From the NCBI GenBank assembly GCA_011525685.1, contig WYBW01000074.1, positions 1-64,000 on the forward strand: a stretch of DNA of 64,000 nucleotides. The letters are read 5' to 3'. This stretch comes from Verrucomicrobiia bacterium (GTDB lineage Bacteria > Verrucomicrobiota > Verrucomicrobiia > Limisphaerales > JADLHS01). This document shows, in pieces, positions 25,861-34,940 of this stretch (positions within the stretch are counted from its first letter, which is position 1; each line of letters opens with the position of its first letter). The notes beneath the pieces are model-generated. The model saw only the letters and a program-made list of their open reading frames with translations, ran no database searches and had not been told where the DNA came from. Made by a program: the position numbers and the translations under genes.

Positions 25861-26883
25861 ATGAAAACGATTGGATGGATGTTTCTGGGGACGATGCTTT
25901 CCTTGAGCCTGTGCGCGCAACCGGCCGCCGACCCGGCAGCGACGGGAGACAGCAAGGCCAAGCCGGCCAAAAAGGCCGCGGCGGCCCCGGCGAAACCTGC
26001 CGCCCCCGAAAAACCCGTGATCTTGGTACCCGGTCCAGGGACCATCACCGGCGACAATGTGAACGTGCGCGGCAAGGCCGCTTTCGTCGGCGAGATCATC
26101 GCGCGGTTGAAAAAAGGCGACAAAGTGACGGTGATCGAGCAGGTGATCCGGGAAAACCCCAAGCCGGATGAACCCTCGCAGTGGGCCAAGATCAATTACC
26201 CATCGAACACGCCGGTCTGGGTTCATGCCAGTTACATTGATCCGACGAACAAAGTGGTGCTGCCCAACCGGCTCAACGTCCGCGCCGGTCCGGGAGAGAA
26301 TTACAGTGTGGTCGGGTTGATCGAAAAGGGGACTGCGGTCAAGGAGGGGTCGCGGAAGGGCAACTGGGTGGAAATCGAGGCGCCGGCGAACGCCTACGCC
26401 TTTGTCGCCGCGCGGTTCATCGAGCAAGAGGGGACTGCCGCCGAGGTGCCGACCGTGGTTTCGATTGCGCCACCCGTCGAAGAACCGCCGACCACGACGA
26501 CCGCCGTGCCGGAATCACCGACGGTGGTTACGCCCGCCCCGGAGGTGGCCACGACCACGCCGCCGGAGGAACCGCCGGGCGTGACGCCGGAACCGGAACC
26601 GGCCGATGCCCCACCGCCGCCCCCCGAGGAACCGTTGCCGCCGCGCATCGTGTCCCACGAGGGTGTGGTGCGGGATACGGTCAGCATTCAGGCACCGACC
26701 CGTTTTGCGCTGGTGTCGCCGGAAACTGGCCGCACGATCAATTACCTTTACACCACCTCGACCAATTTGAACCTGGCCCGATACAAGGGGCGGCACATCA
26801 TCGTGACCGGCGAGGAGGGGTTGGATCGGCGCTGGCGCAACACGCCGGTGCTGACGATCCAACGCATCCAGGTTCTGAAGTGA
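25861..26883 (+). CDS. exported protein with two bacterial SH3 domains
   Basis: 340 residues with signal peptide MKTIGWMFLGTMLSLSLCAQ, then a Lys/Ala/Pro-rich linker. Two SH3b units follow: residues ~61-122 (NVNVRGKAAFVGEIIARLKK) and ~137-190 (RLNVRAGPGENYSVVGLIEK). A Pro/Thr/Glu-rich spacer (~200-265) leads to a C-terminal domain (PTRFALVSPETGRTINYLYT). SH3b domains often bind peptidoglycan, so a periplasmic cell-wall role is likely. It starts 3 bp after rluB. Confidence 0.82.
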   Translation: MKTIGWMFLGTMLSLSLCAQPAADPAATGDSKAKPAKKAAAAPAKPAAPEKPVILVPGPGTITGDNVNVRGKAAFVGEIIARLKKGDKVTVIEQVIRENPKPDEPSQWAKINYPSNTPVWVHASYIDPTNKVVLPNRLNVRAGPGENYSVVGLIEKGTAVKEGSRKGNWVEIEAPANAYAFVAARFIEQEGTAAEVPTVVSIAPPVEEPPTTTTAVPESPTVVTPAPEVATTTPPEEPPGVTPEPEPADAPPPPPEEPLPPRIVSHEGVVRDTVSIQAPTRFALVSPETGRTINYLYTTSTNLNLARYKGRHIIVTGEEGLDRRWRNTPVLTIQRIQVLK

Positions 26884-27009
26884 GTCCGAAGGGCTGGCGG
26901 GCCGCCGCGCTGCGTCGCAGCAGTTGAACTCGGAATACAGGCGAAGCGGGTCATTCGTCCCGCGGGAGATGCCGGCCGGTGCAAGGCAGGCGATCACGGA
27001 CATTCTGGG

Positions 27010-27897
27010 ATGGATTTGAACAACCTCATTGACGGACGGACCATCGCCGCCCAACTGCTGGCCGAGCTGGGCGGGCGCATCGCGGCGCTCAAGGCGCGCG
27101 GGGTGCAACCGGGCCTGGCGTTTGTCCGGGTTGGCGAAGACCCGGCCTCCAAGGTCTATGTGGGCCGGAAGGAAAAGGCCTGCGCCGACCTGGGAATCTT
27201 TTCCGAAACGCACGTCCTCGCGGAGACGATCTCCGAAGCTGAACTGCTGGCGTTGCTGGAACGGCTCAATGCCGATTCGCGTCTGCATGGCGTTCTGGTT
27301 CAAGCGCCGTTGCCCAAGCACATTCGGCAGGAGGTCGTGTACGCGACGGTGCGGCCGAACAAGGACGTGGACGGTTTTCATCCGGTGAACGTGGGCAAGT
27401 TGATGTTGGGAGATGAGTCGGGATTTCAACCCTGCACGCCGGCGGGCATCCGCGAATTGCTCCGGCGCTCGAGCGTGAACACCCAGGGCGCGGAGGCCGT
27501 CGTCCTCGGGCGCGGCAACATCGTGGGCAAACCGATGGCCGCCATGCTCTGTCAGAAATCAGCCCACGCGAATGCCACCGTCACGATCTGTCATTCCGGC
27601 ACCCGGGACATCGCGGCGCACTGCCGACGGGCGGACATTTTGATCGCCGCGATGGGTGTGCCGGAGTTCGTGAAGGCCGACATGGTGAAACCGGGCGCGG
27701 TGGTGATTGACGTGGGAGTCAACCGCGTCAGCGATGCCACGGCCAAGACCGGGACGCGGCTGGTGGGCGACGTGGCGTTTGCGGCGGTGCAACCCGTGGC
27801 CGGCCGGATCACGCCCAACCCGGGCGGCGTCGGGCCGATGACCATCGCGATGCTGATGCAAAACACCGTGAGAGCGGCCGAGCTGGCCGCCAAGTGA
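27010..27897 (+). CDS. folD: methylenetetrahydrofolate dehydrogenase / cyclohydrolase
   Basis: 295 residues, normal for FolD. Interconverts methylene-, methenyl- and 10-formyl-tetrahydrofolate with NADP. Catalytic YVGRKEKACADLGI carries the conserved Lys; GRGNIVGKPMAAML and TPNPGGVGPMTIAMLMQNT are the NADP-binding blocks; QAPLPKHI fits the folate site. Its product feeds PurH (encoded at 35.3 kb) and other one-carbon steps. Confidence 0.97.
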   Translation: MDLNNLIDGRTIAAQLLAELGGRIAALKARGVQPGLAFVRVGEDPASKVYVGRKEKACADLGIFSETHVLAETISEAELLALLERLNADSRLHGVLVQAPLPKHIRQEVVYATVRPNKDVDGFHPVNVGKLMLGDESGFQPCTPAGIRELLRRSSVNTQGAEAVVLGRGNIVGKPMAAMLCQKSAHANATVTICHSGTRDIAAHCRRADILIAAMGVPEFVKADMVKPGAVVIDVGVNRVSDATAKTGTRLVGDVAFAAVQPVAGRITPNPGGVGPMTIAMLMQNTVRAAELAAK

Positions 27898-27963
27898 GCC
27901 GTGAGCCAGCTTTCCGAACCAATCAACGTCACCGACACGCACCCAGCAGTCTGAATCCCAAGC

Positions 27964-28419
27964 ATGAATCCAACCCGCATCCTTCCCGACCTGCAATGTT
28001 CATTGCTGTGCGAAGAAGTCCGCCAGGAGGCCAACGGTAACTTCTTCATCATCGGCGTCATCAATTTCATCCGCGTGCCCAAACTGCCGGTGGTGGCGTT
28101 CAAATTGAGCGTGTTCAACCGGTGGACGGCGGGCTTGGGCCAGTTCACGGAGAGCGTGCGCCTGGTGGCGCCGGACCAGATCACGGTGCTGCGCAAGGGC
28201 GAGGTGAAGTTTGCGTTGCAGGACTCCGGGTATCACGCCACCAACGTCACCCTGTTCGCCCAGGTGGAATTCAAGGTGCCGGGCACGTATTACATCGAGG
28301 TGCTGGTGGACGACGTGATGAAGCTGCGTTATCCCATCCCGGTCCTGGTTGCCCCACCGCCGTCCCCGCCGCCATCTGGACAGAACCCCAAGCCACCGGA
28401 AACCAAACCGGAAAATTAG
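27964..28419 (+). CDS. DUF6941-like protein of unknown function
   Basis: 151 residues, no signal peptide. The N-terminal pattern (LQCSLLCEEVRQEANGNFFIIGVINFI) and beta-rich body ending in GTYYIEVLVDDVMKLRYPIPVLV fit a small cytoplasmic beta-sandwich family (DUF6941-type). The C-terminus is Pro-rich. Function is unknown. It lies 66 bp after folD. Confidence 0.6.
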   Translation: MNPTRILPDLQCSLLCEEVRQEANGNFFIIGVINFIRVPKLPVVAFKLSVFNRWTAGLGQFTESVRLVAPDQITVLRKGEVKFALQDSGYHATNVTLFAQVEFKVPGTYYIEVLVDDVMKLRYPIPVLVAPPPSPPPSGQNPKPPETKPEN

Positions 28420-28498
28420 GCCGCGGCGGGCACTCGCGGTCGCACGAACCCAATTGGGATTCGCTTTCAGGTTGAATTCCACACCGCCGACCTTCTCT

Positions 28499-29320
28499 AT
28501 GGAGGGGATGGAAACGCTGCCCCGAACCGCTTGGGAACCGATCACGCCGCGAGGCGTCGCGACTTTTGCGCGCGCTTCGGTGGGCCGGTTGTGGATCGTG
28601 CAGTCGGTGGTGGCCGTGCTGGTGGCCGGCGCGATTGTGTGGCTGTTGTTTGACGGAGGTTGTTCCACGGTTGAAAAGGCCATCCGCAATCTGCCGGCCA
28701 CAGGCGAGATTCGTTCCGGCCGGTTGAACTGGCCGGAAGAGCCGCCCCGGCTGCTGGCGGAAGGAAGATTCCTGGCGTTCAGCGTGGATTTGGAGCGCGC
28801 GGGAGACATTCGCTCGCCCGCCCATCTGCAGGTGGAGTTCGGGCGAGACGGACTTTTGTTCCGCTCGCTGTTCGGCTACTTGGACGTGCGCTATCCGGCC
28901 GGAGGGGTGGTGGCGATGAATCGCACGGAGTTGCTGCCGTGGTGGGGCGCGTGGATGCCGTGGTTGCTCTTGCTGGCGGCGTTGGGAGTGATTGCCGGCC
29001 TGATGTTGATGTGGATGGTGCTGGCGACGCTCTACGCCGGGCCTGTTTGGTTGACGGCTTTCTACGCGAATCGAAATCTCGACCTCAGGGGAAGCTGGAA
29101 ACTCTGCGGCGCGGCGATGCTGCCGGGGGCGGTGCTGATGGCGGGCGCGATCTTGTTCTATGACCTGGCAGTGTTGGATCTGGTGATGCTGATGGTCGTG
29201 ATGGGAGGACATCTGTTGGTGGGCTGGGTCTATTTGCCCGTCAGTCTGTGGTTTCTTCCAACCGATCCTGAAACCGCGTCGCACAGGAAGAACCCGTTCG
29301 CGCCTTCTCCAGGCGAATAA
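28499..29320 (+). CDS. multi-pass membrane protein of unknown function
   Basis: 273 residues from the ATG at 28499 (ATG 28508 is equally possible). One N-terminal membrane helix (WIVQSVVAVLVAGAIVWLLF) is followed by a ~95-residue soluble part and then about four helices: WMPWLLLLAALGVIAGLML, MVLATLYAGPVWLTAF, AAMLPGAVLMAGAILF and LVMLMVVMGGHLLVGW. The layout suggests a YIP1-like membrane protein but I do not recognise a specific family. Follows the DUF6941-like gene on the same strand. Confidence 0.6.
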   Translation: MEGMETLPRTAWEPITPRGVATFARASVGRLWIVQSVVAVLVAGAIVWLLFDGGCSTVEKAIRNLPATGEIRSGRLNWPEEPPRLLAEGRFLAFSVDLERAGDIRSPAHLQVEFGRDGLLFRSLFGYLDVRYPAGGVVAMNRTELLPWWGAWMPWLLLLAALGVIAGLMLMWMVLATLYAGPVWLTAFYANRNLDLRGSWKLCGAAMLPGAVLMAGAILFYDLAVLDLVMLMVVMGGHLLVGWVYLPVSLWFLPTDPETASHRKNPFAPSPGE

Positions 29321-29372
29321 GCCGGCCGGTCGCGGCGCATCGCGGATTTCACTGATGACTGACCGATTGCTT

Positions 29373-29412
29373 GAACCCGCCATTGCGTGTCTGGACGGGT
29401 TCGTTTAGTTTT
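29373..29412 (+). terminator. hairpin and U-tract abutting the next start codon
   Basis: A perfect 7-bp stem GAACCCG (29373-29379) and CGGGTTC (29396-29402) is followed by GTTTAGTTTT. It fits an intrinsic terminator for the upstream gene. The ATG of the LysM lipoprotein follows only 5 bases later (29418). Confidence 0.6.
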
Positions 29413-29417
29413 CGTGC

Positions 29418-30194
29418 ATGACCGTGACGCCCCGGATTCGAGACTCAATACTCGTCGTGCTTTGCAGCATGATGTTGAGCGGGTGTTTTCCCAGTCAGCG
29501 GGCGCAGATGAATGAGGAGAAGGAGCCGCACTTTCTGAGCGGACGCAGTCTGGTCAATGCCATGGACTATCCCGGAGCCATCAAGGCGTTTGGCAAAGCG
29601 CTGGAGGTGAATCCCCGCTCGGGGGCGGCCCACTTTGAACTGGGCTGGCTGTATGCCGAGAAGGTCGGGGATCCGGCGTCGGCCATTTATCACTACCAGC
29701 GGTATCTCGAACTGCGACCCGGAGCGGAGAATGCCGAAACCGTCGGGCAGCACGTCTTCCGCTTGAAACAGGAACTGGCCAAGGCGGTTCTGCCGATGCC
29801 CAGCACGCCCGGCATCCAGCGCGACTTCGAGCAATTGGCTGCGGAGAACCGGCGGCTGCAGGAAGAGCTGCAGACCTTGCGGGCCGCGTACGCCATCCTC
29901 AAGGCCAATGCTCAATCCTCAGGAAGCGATCCAGTCAGTCAACGGTCTGCAACCCTGCAGGAATCCAGAGCCACGACTCCGGCAAGTCCGACGACTTCTC
30001 AGGCAACAGTGCCGGGTCATGCCTCGGCCGCTTCAATGCAGGCCACGCGTACGCACAAGGTGCAATCCGGGGAAACGCCTTATTCCATCGCGCGCCGATA
30101 TGGCGTGAAGGTCAATGCGTTGCTGTCGGCGAACCCAGGCTTGAATCCGCAGCGGATGCAGGTGGGCCAGGTGTTAAACGTGCCGTCATCTTGA
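29418..30194 (+). CDS. lipoprotein with TPR-like and LysM domains
   Basis: 258 residues. Signal with lipobox LVVLCSMMLSGC, so lipid-anchored. Residues ~40-100 hold TPR-like helices (AIKAFGKALEVNPRSGAAHFELGWLY, split by family spacing). A short coiled coil follows (FEQLAAENRRLQEELQTLR), then a Ser/Thr/Ala-rich linker and a C-terminal LysM domain (HKVQSGETPYSIARRYGVKV, LNPQRMQVGQVLNVPSS). LysM binds peptidoglycan, so the protein probably bridges membrane and wall. Confidence 0.85.
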   Translation: MTVTPRIRDSILVVLCSMMLSGCFPSQRAQMNEEKEPHFLSGRSLVNAMDYPGAIKAFGKALEVNPRSGAAHFELGWLYAEKVGDPASAIYHYQRYLELRPGAENAETVGQHVFRLKQELAKAVLPMPSTPGIQRDFEQLAAENRRLQEELQTLRAAYAILKANAQSSGSDPVSQRSATLQESRATTPASPTTSQATVPGHASAASMQATRTHKVQSGETPYSIARRYGVKVNALLSANPGLNPQRMQVGQVLNVPSS

Positions 30195-30757
30195 GAAGGC
30201 CGGCGGTGGCATCGCCCGACCGTGGCGGTGCCGGTCAGAGGAAAGCTGAATTCCGAGAGCCGAATCCTGGAAGCTGAAAGTGGCTCGAAGGCCGAAGGCT
30301 GAATCCACGGCTGTCAGCCCGTTGGAAGTGACGTTCCAGCCCCAGCGCGAAAGAACTGCGGACCTCCCGTTTCGGCTGTTCGGGTTTTGGTCAAAGGGTA
30401 ATTGCGAGCACCGGCCCACGTGAATTGCCTCGCGCTAGAAAAAAATCTCACCAAGGTTTGAACGAAGTTCGCGGGCCGGCTGTCGCTCATTTGAATGACC
30501 AAATCACAGGCTGCGATCTCATCGAGAGCGTTCCCGGGCAAACTCCTGTTTGTTTCACCTTCGTCTTGTCATAATCCGTCGTGCGGGTGCGGGCGGAGGC
30601 TTGGAATGGGCGTTCGCACCGGAATGGCTAACTGATTGATGCCGTGGTTTCTTGGGCCAAAAAAAACCTTAACATTTGTTTGACAGGAATTGCCGGATTC
30701 AAGTAAACGTGTAAGTGCGCATCGTCTCTAGGGTTCGCAAACAAACCAAACGACTTT
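30195..30757. other. 563-bp intergenic region upstream of the exopolysaccharide module
   Basis: No gene found. It holds an A-tract and a putative promoter near its right end, and short inverted repeats such as CAAAC/GTTTG around 30543-30556. The length suggests a regulated leader for the barrel gene, but I see no known riboswitch core. Confidence 0.5.
30680..30709 (+). promoter_or_regulatory. putative promoter of the barrel gene
   Basis: A perfect TTGACA (30680-30685), preceded by an A-rich tract (30659-30666), is followed after 17-18 bp by GTAAAC/TAAACG, a weak minus-10. It lies ~50 bp before the start codon of the exopolysaccharide barrel gene. Confidence 0.4.
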
Positions 30758-32050
30758 ATGAAAAGAATCGCAGCTTCCGTGGGCTTGGTAGCGTTAGGTG
30801 TCTCCACTCTTCAAACGGCGCAAGGCTCAGACGCGCAGGCTTCCAAGCCTTGGAGCGTCTCCCTCTCATTGCGTGGGTTCTATGATGACAACATCAACGG
30901 AACGAAACGCGACAAGGACGATTCCTTCGGAATCGAGGTGAGTCCCTCCTTGGGTTTCGGCATCGCGCGCGACCAGACGTCGGTGGACGTGGGCTACACC
31001 TACTCGGGCAAGTACTATGAAACCCGGCCCGGCGGCAGCAGTGATCATTGGGATCATACGCATATCTTCGTTGCCGGACTCGACCATCGCTTCAGCCCCC
31101 GCCACAGCATCGGCGTGAAGGACTCGTTCGTCATCGGCCAGGAGCCGGACGTCCTGCGCGTGTTGAACGCACCGACTGCGACTTTCCAACGCGTTGACGG
31201 CGACAACATCCGCAATTTTGGCGGCGTGGTTTACAACACCGAGGTCACCGAGTTGTTGGGTTTTGAAATCGGATATGACAATGTCTATTTCAACTACGAC
31301 GACGACGGAGAAGGTTTTGATGGGTTTGGCAATGTCGTGCCCAGCAACTCCGGGCTGCTGGACCGCATGGAGCACCGCATCCATATTGACAGCCGCTGGC
31401 ATTTCCGCCCGGAGACGATCGGGATCGTTGGTTACCAGTTTGTACAGAACAACTACACCGGCGATGAACTCATCGCGGGCAACATTTTCACCGGCACGGT
31501 CGAGAGCGATGACCGCGACAACCGCACCCACGCGGTTTATGTCGGGGCCGAGCACACCTTCAACCCCCGCCTGGCCGGAGCGCTGCGGGTTGGCGGCCAG
31601 TATGCCGACTACTATGGTGGTTCGAGCAACGACGACGACCTGACGCCTTATGTGCAAGCGAGCATCCGGTACGCCTATGCCGAAGAAAGCAGTGTCATGC
31701 TGGGAGTCCAGCACCTGTTGAGCGCGACCGATCTGGTTGGCTCGGCCAGCGATTACGTTCATGATGCCCGGTCAACGACCGTTTACGGGTCGCTCGTCCA
31801 CCGCATCATGCCAAAACTCTACGGCACGCTGATCGGCAGCTACCAGCATTCGACCTACAACGGCGGCGGTCCCGGAATTGATGACGAAAGCGACGACTTC
31901 TTCCAAGTGGGAGTGGACTTTTCCTATCGCTTCACTCCGCAAATCTCGGCTCATGCCGGATACAATTATGACAAGCTCAGTGGCGGCGCCGATGTCCGGG
32001 AAGACTTCAACCGAAACCGGGTCTATGTCGGCGTGACCGCGAAGTATTGA
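30758..32050 (+). CDS. outer-membrane beta-barrel protein of the exopolysaccharide module
   Basis: 430 residues with a signal peptide (MKRIAASVGLVALGVSTLQTAQ). Many alternating strands, for example SVSLSLRGFYDDNINGTKRD, TSVDVGYTYSGKYY and ISAHAGYNYDKLSGG, ending NRVYVGVTAKY with a terminal aromatic. The 'FYDDNIN...D' opening and position before the polysaccharide kinase and export genes match barrel proteins (BBP2/EpsL-like) found in exopolysaccharide loci. It probably forms the outer-membrane exit or an assembly partner. An intrinsic terminator follows the stop, so it may be expressed at a higher level than the downstream genes. Confidence 0.8.
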   Translation: MKRIAASVGLVALGVSTLQTAQGSDAQASKPWSVSLSLRGFYDDNINGTKRDKDDSFGIEVSPSLGFGIARDQTSVDVGYTYSGKYYETRPGGSSDHWDHTHIFVAGLDHRFSPRHSIGVKDSFVIGQEPDVLRVLNAPTATFQRVDGDNIRNFGGVVYNTEVTELLGFEIGYDNVYFNYDDDGEGFDGFGNVVPSNSGLLDRMEHRIHIDSRWHFRPETIGIVGYQFVQNNYTGDELIAGNIFTGTVESDDRDNRTHAVYVGAEHTFNPRLAGALRVGGQYADYYGGSSNDDDLTPYVQASIRYAYAEESSVMLGVQHLLSATDLVGSASDYVHDARSTTVYGSLVHRIMPKLYGTLIGSYQHSTYNGGGPGIDDESDDFFQVGVDFSYRFTPQISAHAGYNYDKLSGGADVREDFNRNRVYVGVTAKY

Positions 32051-32066
32051 CAACAACCGATTTCAC

Positions 32067-32103
32067 AGGGGCTGGGTTTGCGCGAACTGGCCCCTATTTT
32101 TTT
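32067..32103 (+). terminator. intrinsic terminator between barrel and tyrosine kinase genes
   Basis: Stem AGGGGC (32067-32072) and GCCCCT (32090-32095), with an inner GTT/AAC pairing, is followed by A and seven T (32097-32103). It lies 16 bp after the barrel stop and ends 5 bp before the kinase ATG at 32109. Confidence 0.8.
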
Positions 32104-32108
32104 GACCT

Positions 32109-34274
32109 ATGGATCCGTTGAAGGCACAGCCACCGCAGGAAGCCAAGCTCCATTTTCTGGATTATTGGCGCATCATCCGCATCCGAAAAACCGTCATTCT
32201 TGCAGTTTTCCTTCTGGTGGTCATCACTGCCACCTTGGTGACCTTCATCCTGCCTCAATCCTTTTCCAGCACGGCGCGCATCCGGGTGGAGCGCGACCGC
32301 TCGGACATCAAGGGCTTTACCGAAACCACGTCCTTTGGCGGGATGTACGATCCTTACTTCATTCAGACCGAGTTCGAAGTTATCCAATCCGAGGTCATTT
32401 TGGGCAAGGTGGTCGAGAAGCTGAACTTGAACACCGTCTGGGCAAAGAAGTTCAACGCTCCCGCGCTGAAGACCACGGACACCATCGCGCTGCTCAAGGG
32501 GCGGATTGACCTGCGTCCAGTCCGCAACACCAGCCTCATCGAGATCCGGGTTTACAGCGACAACGCCGATGAGGCAGCCCAACTCGCCAACGCGATTGCG
32601 ACGGCCTACGAGGAGCACCGTCAGGAAAAGGGCAAACGGATGACTTCCGGGGGCATTCAGGTCCTTCGTGAGCAATTTGAGGAGCAGGAGCGAAAGGTCA
32701 AGGCCGCCCAGGAAAAGGTCGACAAACTTCGCAACGAACTCGGCATCACCGACGCCGATGCCGCAGGCACCCACCCGACCCCGATTCTGGAAATGGAGGC
32801 CGTGAGGCAGTTGCATGCTCAGTTGATCTATTCAGAGACCGCCTTGGCGCGCGAGCAAAAGCAATTGGAGGAGTTGGAGCGCCTCACCCCGGAACAACGC
32901 CGTGATGCCATCCAAACCACCATTGGACCAGACGGCGAGCTTGGCAATTTGCTCAGCGAGTACAATCTCGCCCGGCAGCGGCTGCTGGCCTTGCAGAAGG
33001 ATTACACACCGGAAAACTTGGTTTACCAAAGCGCCAAGACCATGGCCGACGAAGCGGCTCGGCGGATCACCGAGCGGGTCGAGGGCATGATGACCGGTTT
33101 GCGGGCGCGCGTCAGTGTACAGCAGGCTGCTGTAAGTGAACTGCGCAGCAAGTTGGAGAAGGCCCGCTCGACGGACATCGAGAAGGCCAAGACCAGCCGA
33201 CCTTACTACGACGCCAAGATGGAGTTGGAGGAGTTGCTGAGTCTGCGCCGGGTCTTGTACATGAAGGTGGAGGCTGAGAACATTGATCTGTCCCTGCCCA
33301 AGACCGCCATGGTGGAGATTCTTGACCATGCCCAGCCGGATTACCGTCCAGTTCGCCCAAACAAGCCCTTGAACATCGCCTTGGGCATCATCATCGGCCT
33401 GGTCGTGGGCATCGGTCTGGCCTTCTTCATCGAGTATCTCGACACCAGCGTGAAGACCATTGACGACGTCGAGCGCACGTTGCAAGCGCCCGTGCTGGGC
33501 GTCATTCCGCAGAACGTCGGCTTCCTCATGGATGAAGGCGCGGAAAGCCCGCACGCCGAGGCTTACCGGGTTCTGCGAACCAACCTGCTCTTCTCGCGCA
33601 AAGACGAGAAACTGAACACCGTGGCCATTGTCAGCGCCGGCGCGGGCGAGGGCAAATCCACGACCGTGATGAATCTGGCCACCGTGTTTGCCCAGGGCAA
33701 CCAGCGCGTGCTGATCGTTGACTCCGACCTGCGCCGTCCGACGTTGCACAAGATGCTGCGGGTCACCAACAATCTCGGTCTGACCAACTACCTGCTGAAG
33801 CAGAATACCCTCGAGGAAGTGATCCAGACGACCGGCATGCCATCCTTGGACTTTTTGGCCAGTGGCCGGCTGCCCAGCAGTTCGCTTGGCATCCTGAGTT
33901 CGGCCGCGATGAAGGATTTGATCACGGAACTGAAGCAGCGTTACGACTACGTCTTCTTCGACTCGCCGCCCATCATGGGCGTCAGTGACGCCTCGATCTT
34001 GGCCAGCGAAGTGGACATGACCCTGCAGGTCATCCAGTACCGCCGCTATCCGCAGCCGATGAACATCCGGGCCAAGCAGTTGATCGAGAAGGTCGGCGGC
34101 AACCTGGTCGGCATCGTCCTCAACAACATCAACATGTCGCAGGACGAGAGTTACTACTATTACAGTGGTTATTACCACGATTATTACTCCAAGAATGAGG
34201 ATGCAACCGAGCCTACGGCACCGAACCGGGACAATGGCGACAAGGCCAGGGTCGAGATCAAACAGAAGTATTGA
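32109..34274 (+). CDS. polysaccharide co-polymerase / tyrosine autokinase (BY-kinase)
   Basis: 721 residues. N-terminal Wzz-type domain with a first membrane helix (TVILAVFLLVVITATLVTFIL), a long periplasmic coiled coil (~175-390) and a second helix (NIALGIIIGLVVGIGLAFFIEYL). The cytoplasmic kinase has Walker A SAGAGEGKSTTVMNL, Walker A' VLIVDSDLRRPTLHK and Walker B YVFFDSPPIMGVSD. The C-terminus ends in a tyrosine cluster (YYYYSGYYHDYYSK), the autophosphorylation site. Such proteins control chain length and export of exopolysaccharide. No ribosome-binding site is visible; a terminator sits immediately upstream. Confidence 0.93.
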   Translation: MDPLKAQPPQEAKLHFLDYWRIIRIRKTVILAVFLLVVITATLVTFILPQSFSSTARIRVERDRSDIKGFTETTSFGGMYDPYFIQTEFEVIQSEVILGKVVEKLNLNTVWAKKFNAPALKTTDTIALLKGRIDLRPVRNTSLIEIRVYSDNADEAAQLANAIATAYEEHRQEKGKRMTSGGIQVLREQFEEQERKVKAAQEKVDKLRNELGITDADAAGTHPTPILEMEAVRQLHAQLIYSETALAREQKQLEELERLTPEQRRDAIQTTIGPDGELGNLLSEYNLARQRLLALQKDYTPENLVYQSAKTMADEAARRITERVEGMMTGLRARVSVQQAAVSELRSKLEKARSTDIEKAKTSRPYYDAKMELEELLSLRRVLYMKVEAENIDLSLPKTAMVEILDHAQPDYRPVRPNKPLNIALGIIIGLVVGIGLAFFIEYLDTSVKTIDDVERTLQAPVLGVIPQNVGFLMDEGAESPHAEAYRVLRTNLLFSRKDEKLNTVAIVSAGAGEGKSTTVMNLATVFAQGNQRVLIVDSDLRRPTLHKMLRVTNNLGLTNYLLKQNTLEEVIQTTGMPSLDFLASGRLPSSSLGILSSAAMKDLITELKQRYDYVFFDSPPIMGVSDASILASEVDMTLQVIQYRRYPQPMNIRAKQLIEKVGGNLVGIVLNNINMSQDESYYYYSGYYHDYYSKNEDATEPTAPNRDNGDKARVEIKQKY

Positions 34275-34304
34275 CTCTGCCAACGGGTTCCCCGAGACAA
34301 GCTG

Positions 34305-34940
34305 ATGAACGTGTTACGGATCTTCTCAGGCAAGGGCTGGCTGGCGGCGTGGACAGTTTTGCTGGCGGGATTCCTCCTTGCCGGTTGCCAGACTTCCAAC
34401 ACTGACACTTATTTCTCCGACGTGCCCGTGGTGGTGGCGGGAGGAAGTGGAACCGCCCAGGTGGACTCCGAAATTTTCCGCGTTGGCGAGTTGGTGATTG
34501 TCCGGTTCTCGGGCGTTTCCTCACCTCCTCCCACGCATGAGGAGCGTATCAAAGAGGACGGTACCATCACCCTGCCCGATGTGGGCGCGGTTACGGCGGC
34601 AAACAAGACTCCGGGCGAACTCCAGAGGGAACTGACCGAGGCCTTTCGCAGATTCTATAACAACCTTGTGGTAACCGTCGTTTCCGAGGGGCGGCATTAC
34701 TACGTGGGCGGGCAGGTCAGGCAGCCCGGACCGAAGGCCTACCTTGGCAAGACCACCGTTACCACGGCCATCCAAGCCGCCGGCGACTTCACTGAGTTTG
34801 CCAATCGGAAGAAAGTCATGCTGGTCCGGCCGGGGCAAAAGCCGGTTACCGTCAATGTCGTTCAGGCCCAAAAAGACTCCTCCAAAGACTTGGTCGTGCT
34901 CCCCGGGGACCGGATTGACGTCCCACGGCGATTCTACTGA
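34305..34940 (+). CDS. polysaccharide export lipoprotein (Wza-like, SLBB)
   Basis: 211 residues; lipobox LAGFLLAGC. The polysaccharide-export domain begins with FRVGELVIVRFSGV and shows KEDGTITLPDVGAVTAANKT; an SLBB domain follows (YYVGGQVRQPGPKAYLGKTT, AIQAAGDFTEFANRKKVMLV) and the end VLPGDRIDVPRRFY is typical. The length suits a short periplasmic export ring subunit without the extra SLBB domains of Wza. Its stop overlaps the start of the FHA gene (TGATG). Confidence 0.92.
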   Translation: MNVLRIFSGKGWLAAWTVLLAGFLLAGCQTSNTDTYFSDVPVVVAGGSGTAQVDSEIFRVGELVIVRFSGVSSPPPTHEERIKEDGTITLPDVGAVTAANKTPGELQRELTEAFRRFYNNLVVTVVSEGRHYYVGGQVRQPGPKAYLGKTTVTTAIQAAGDFTEFANRKKVMLVRPGQKPVTVNVVQAQKDSSKDLVVLPGDRIDVPRRFY

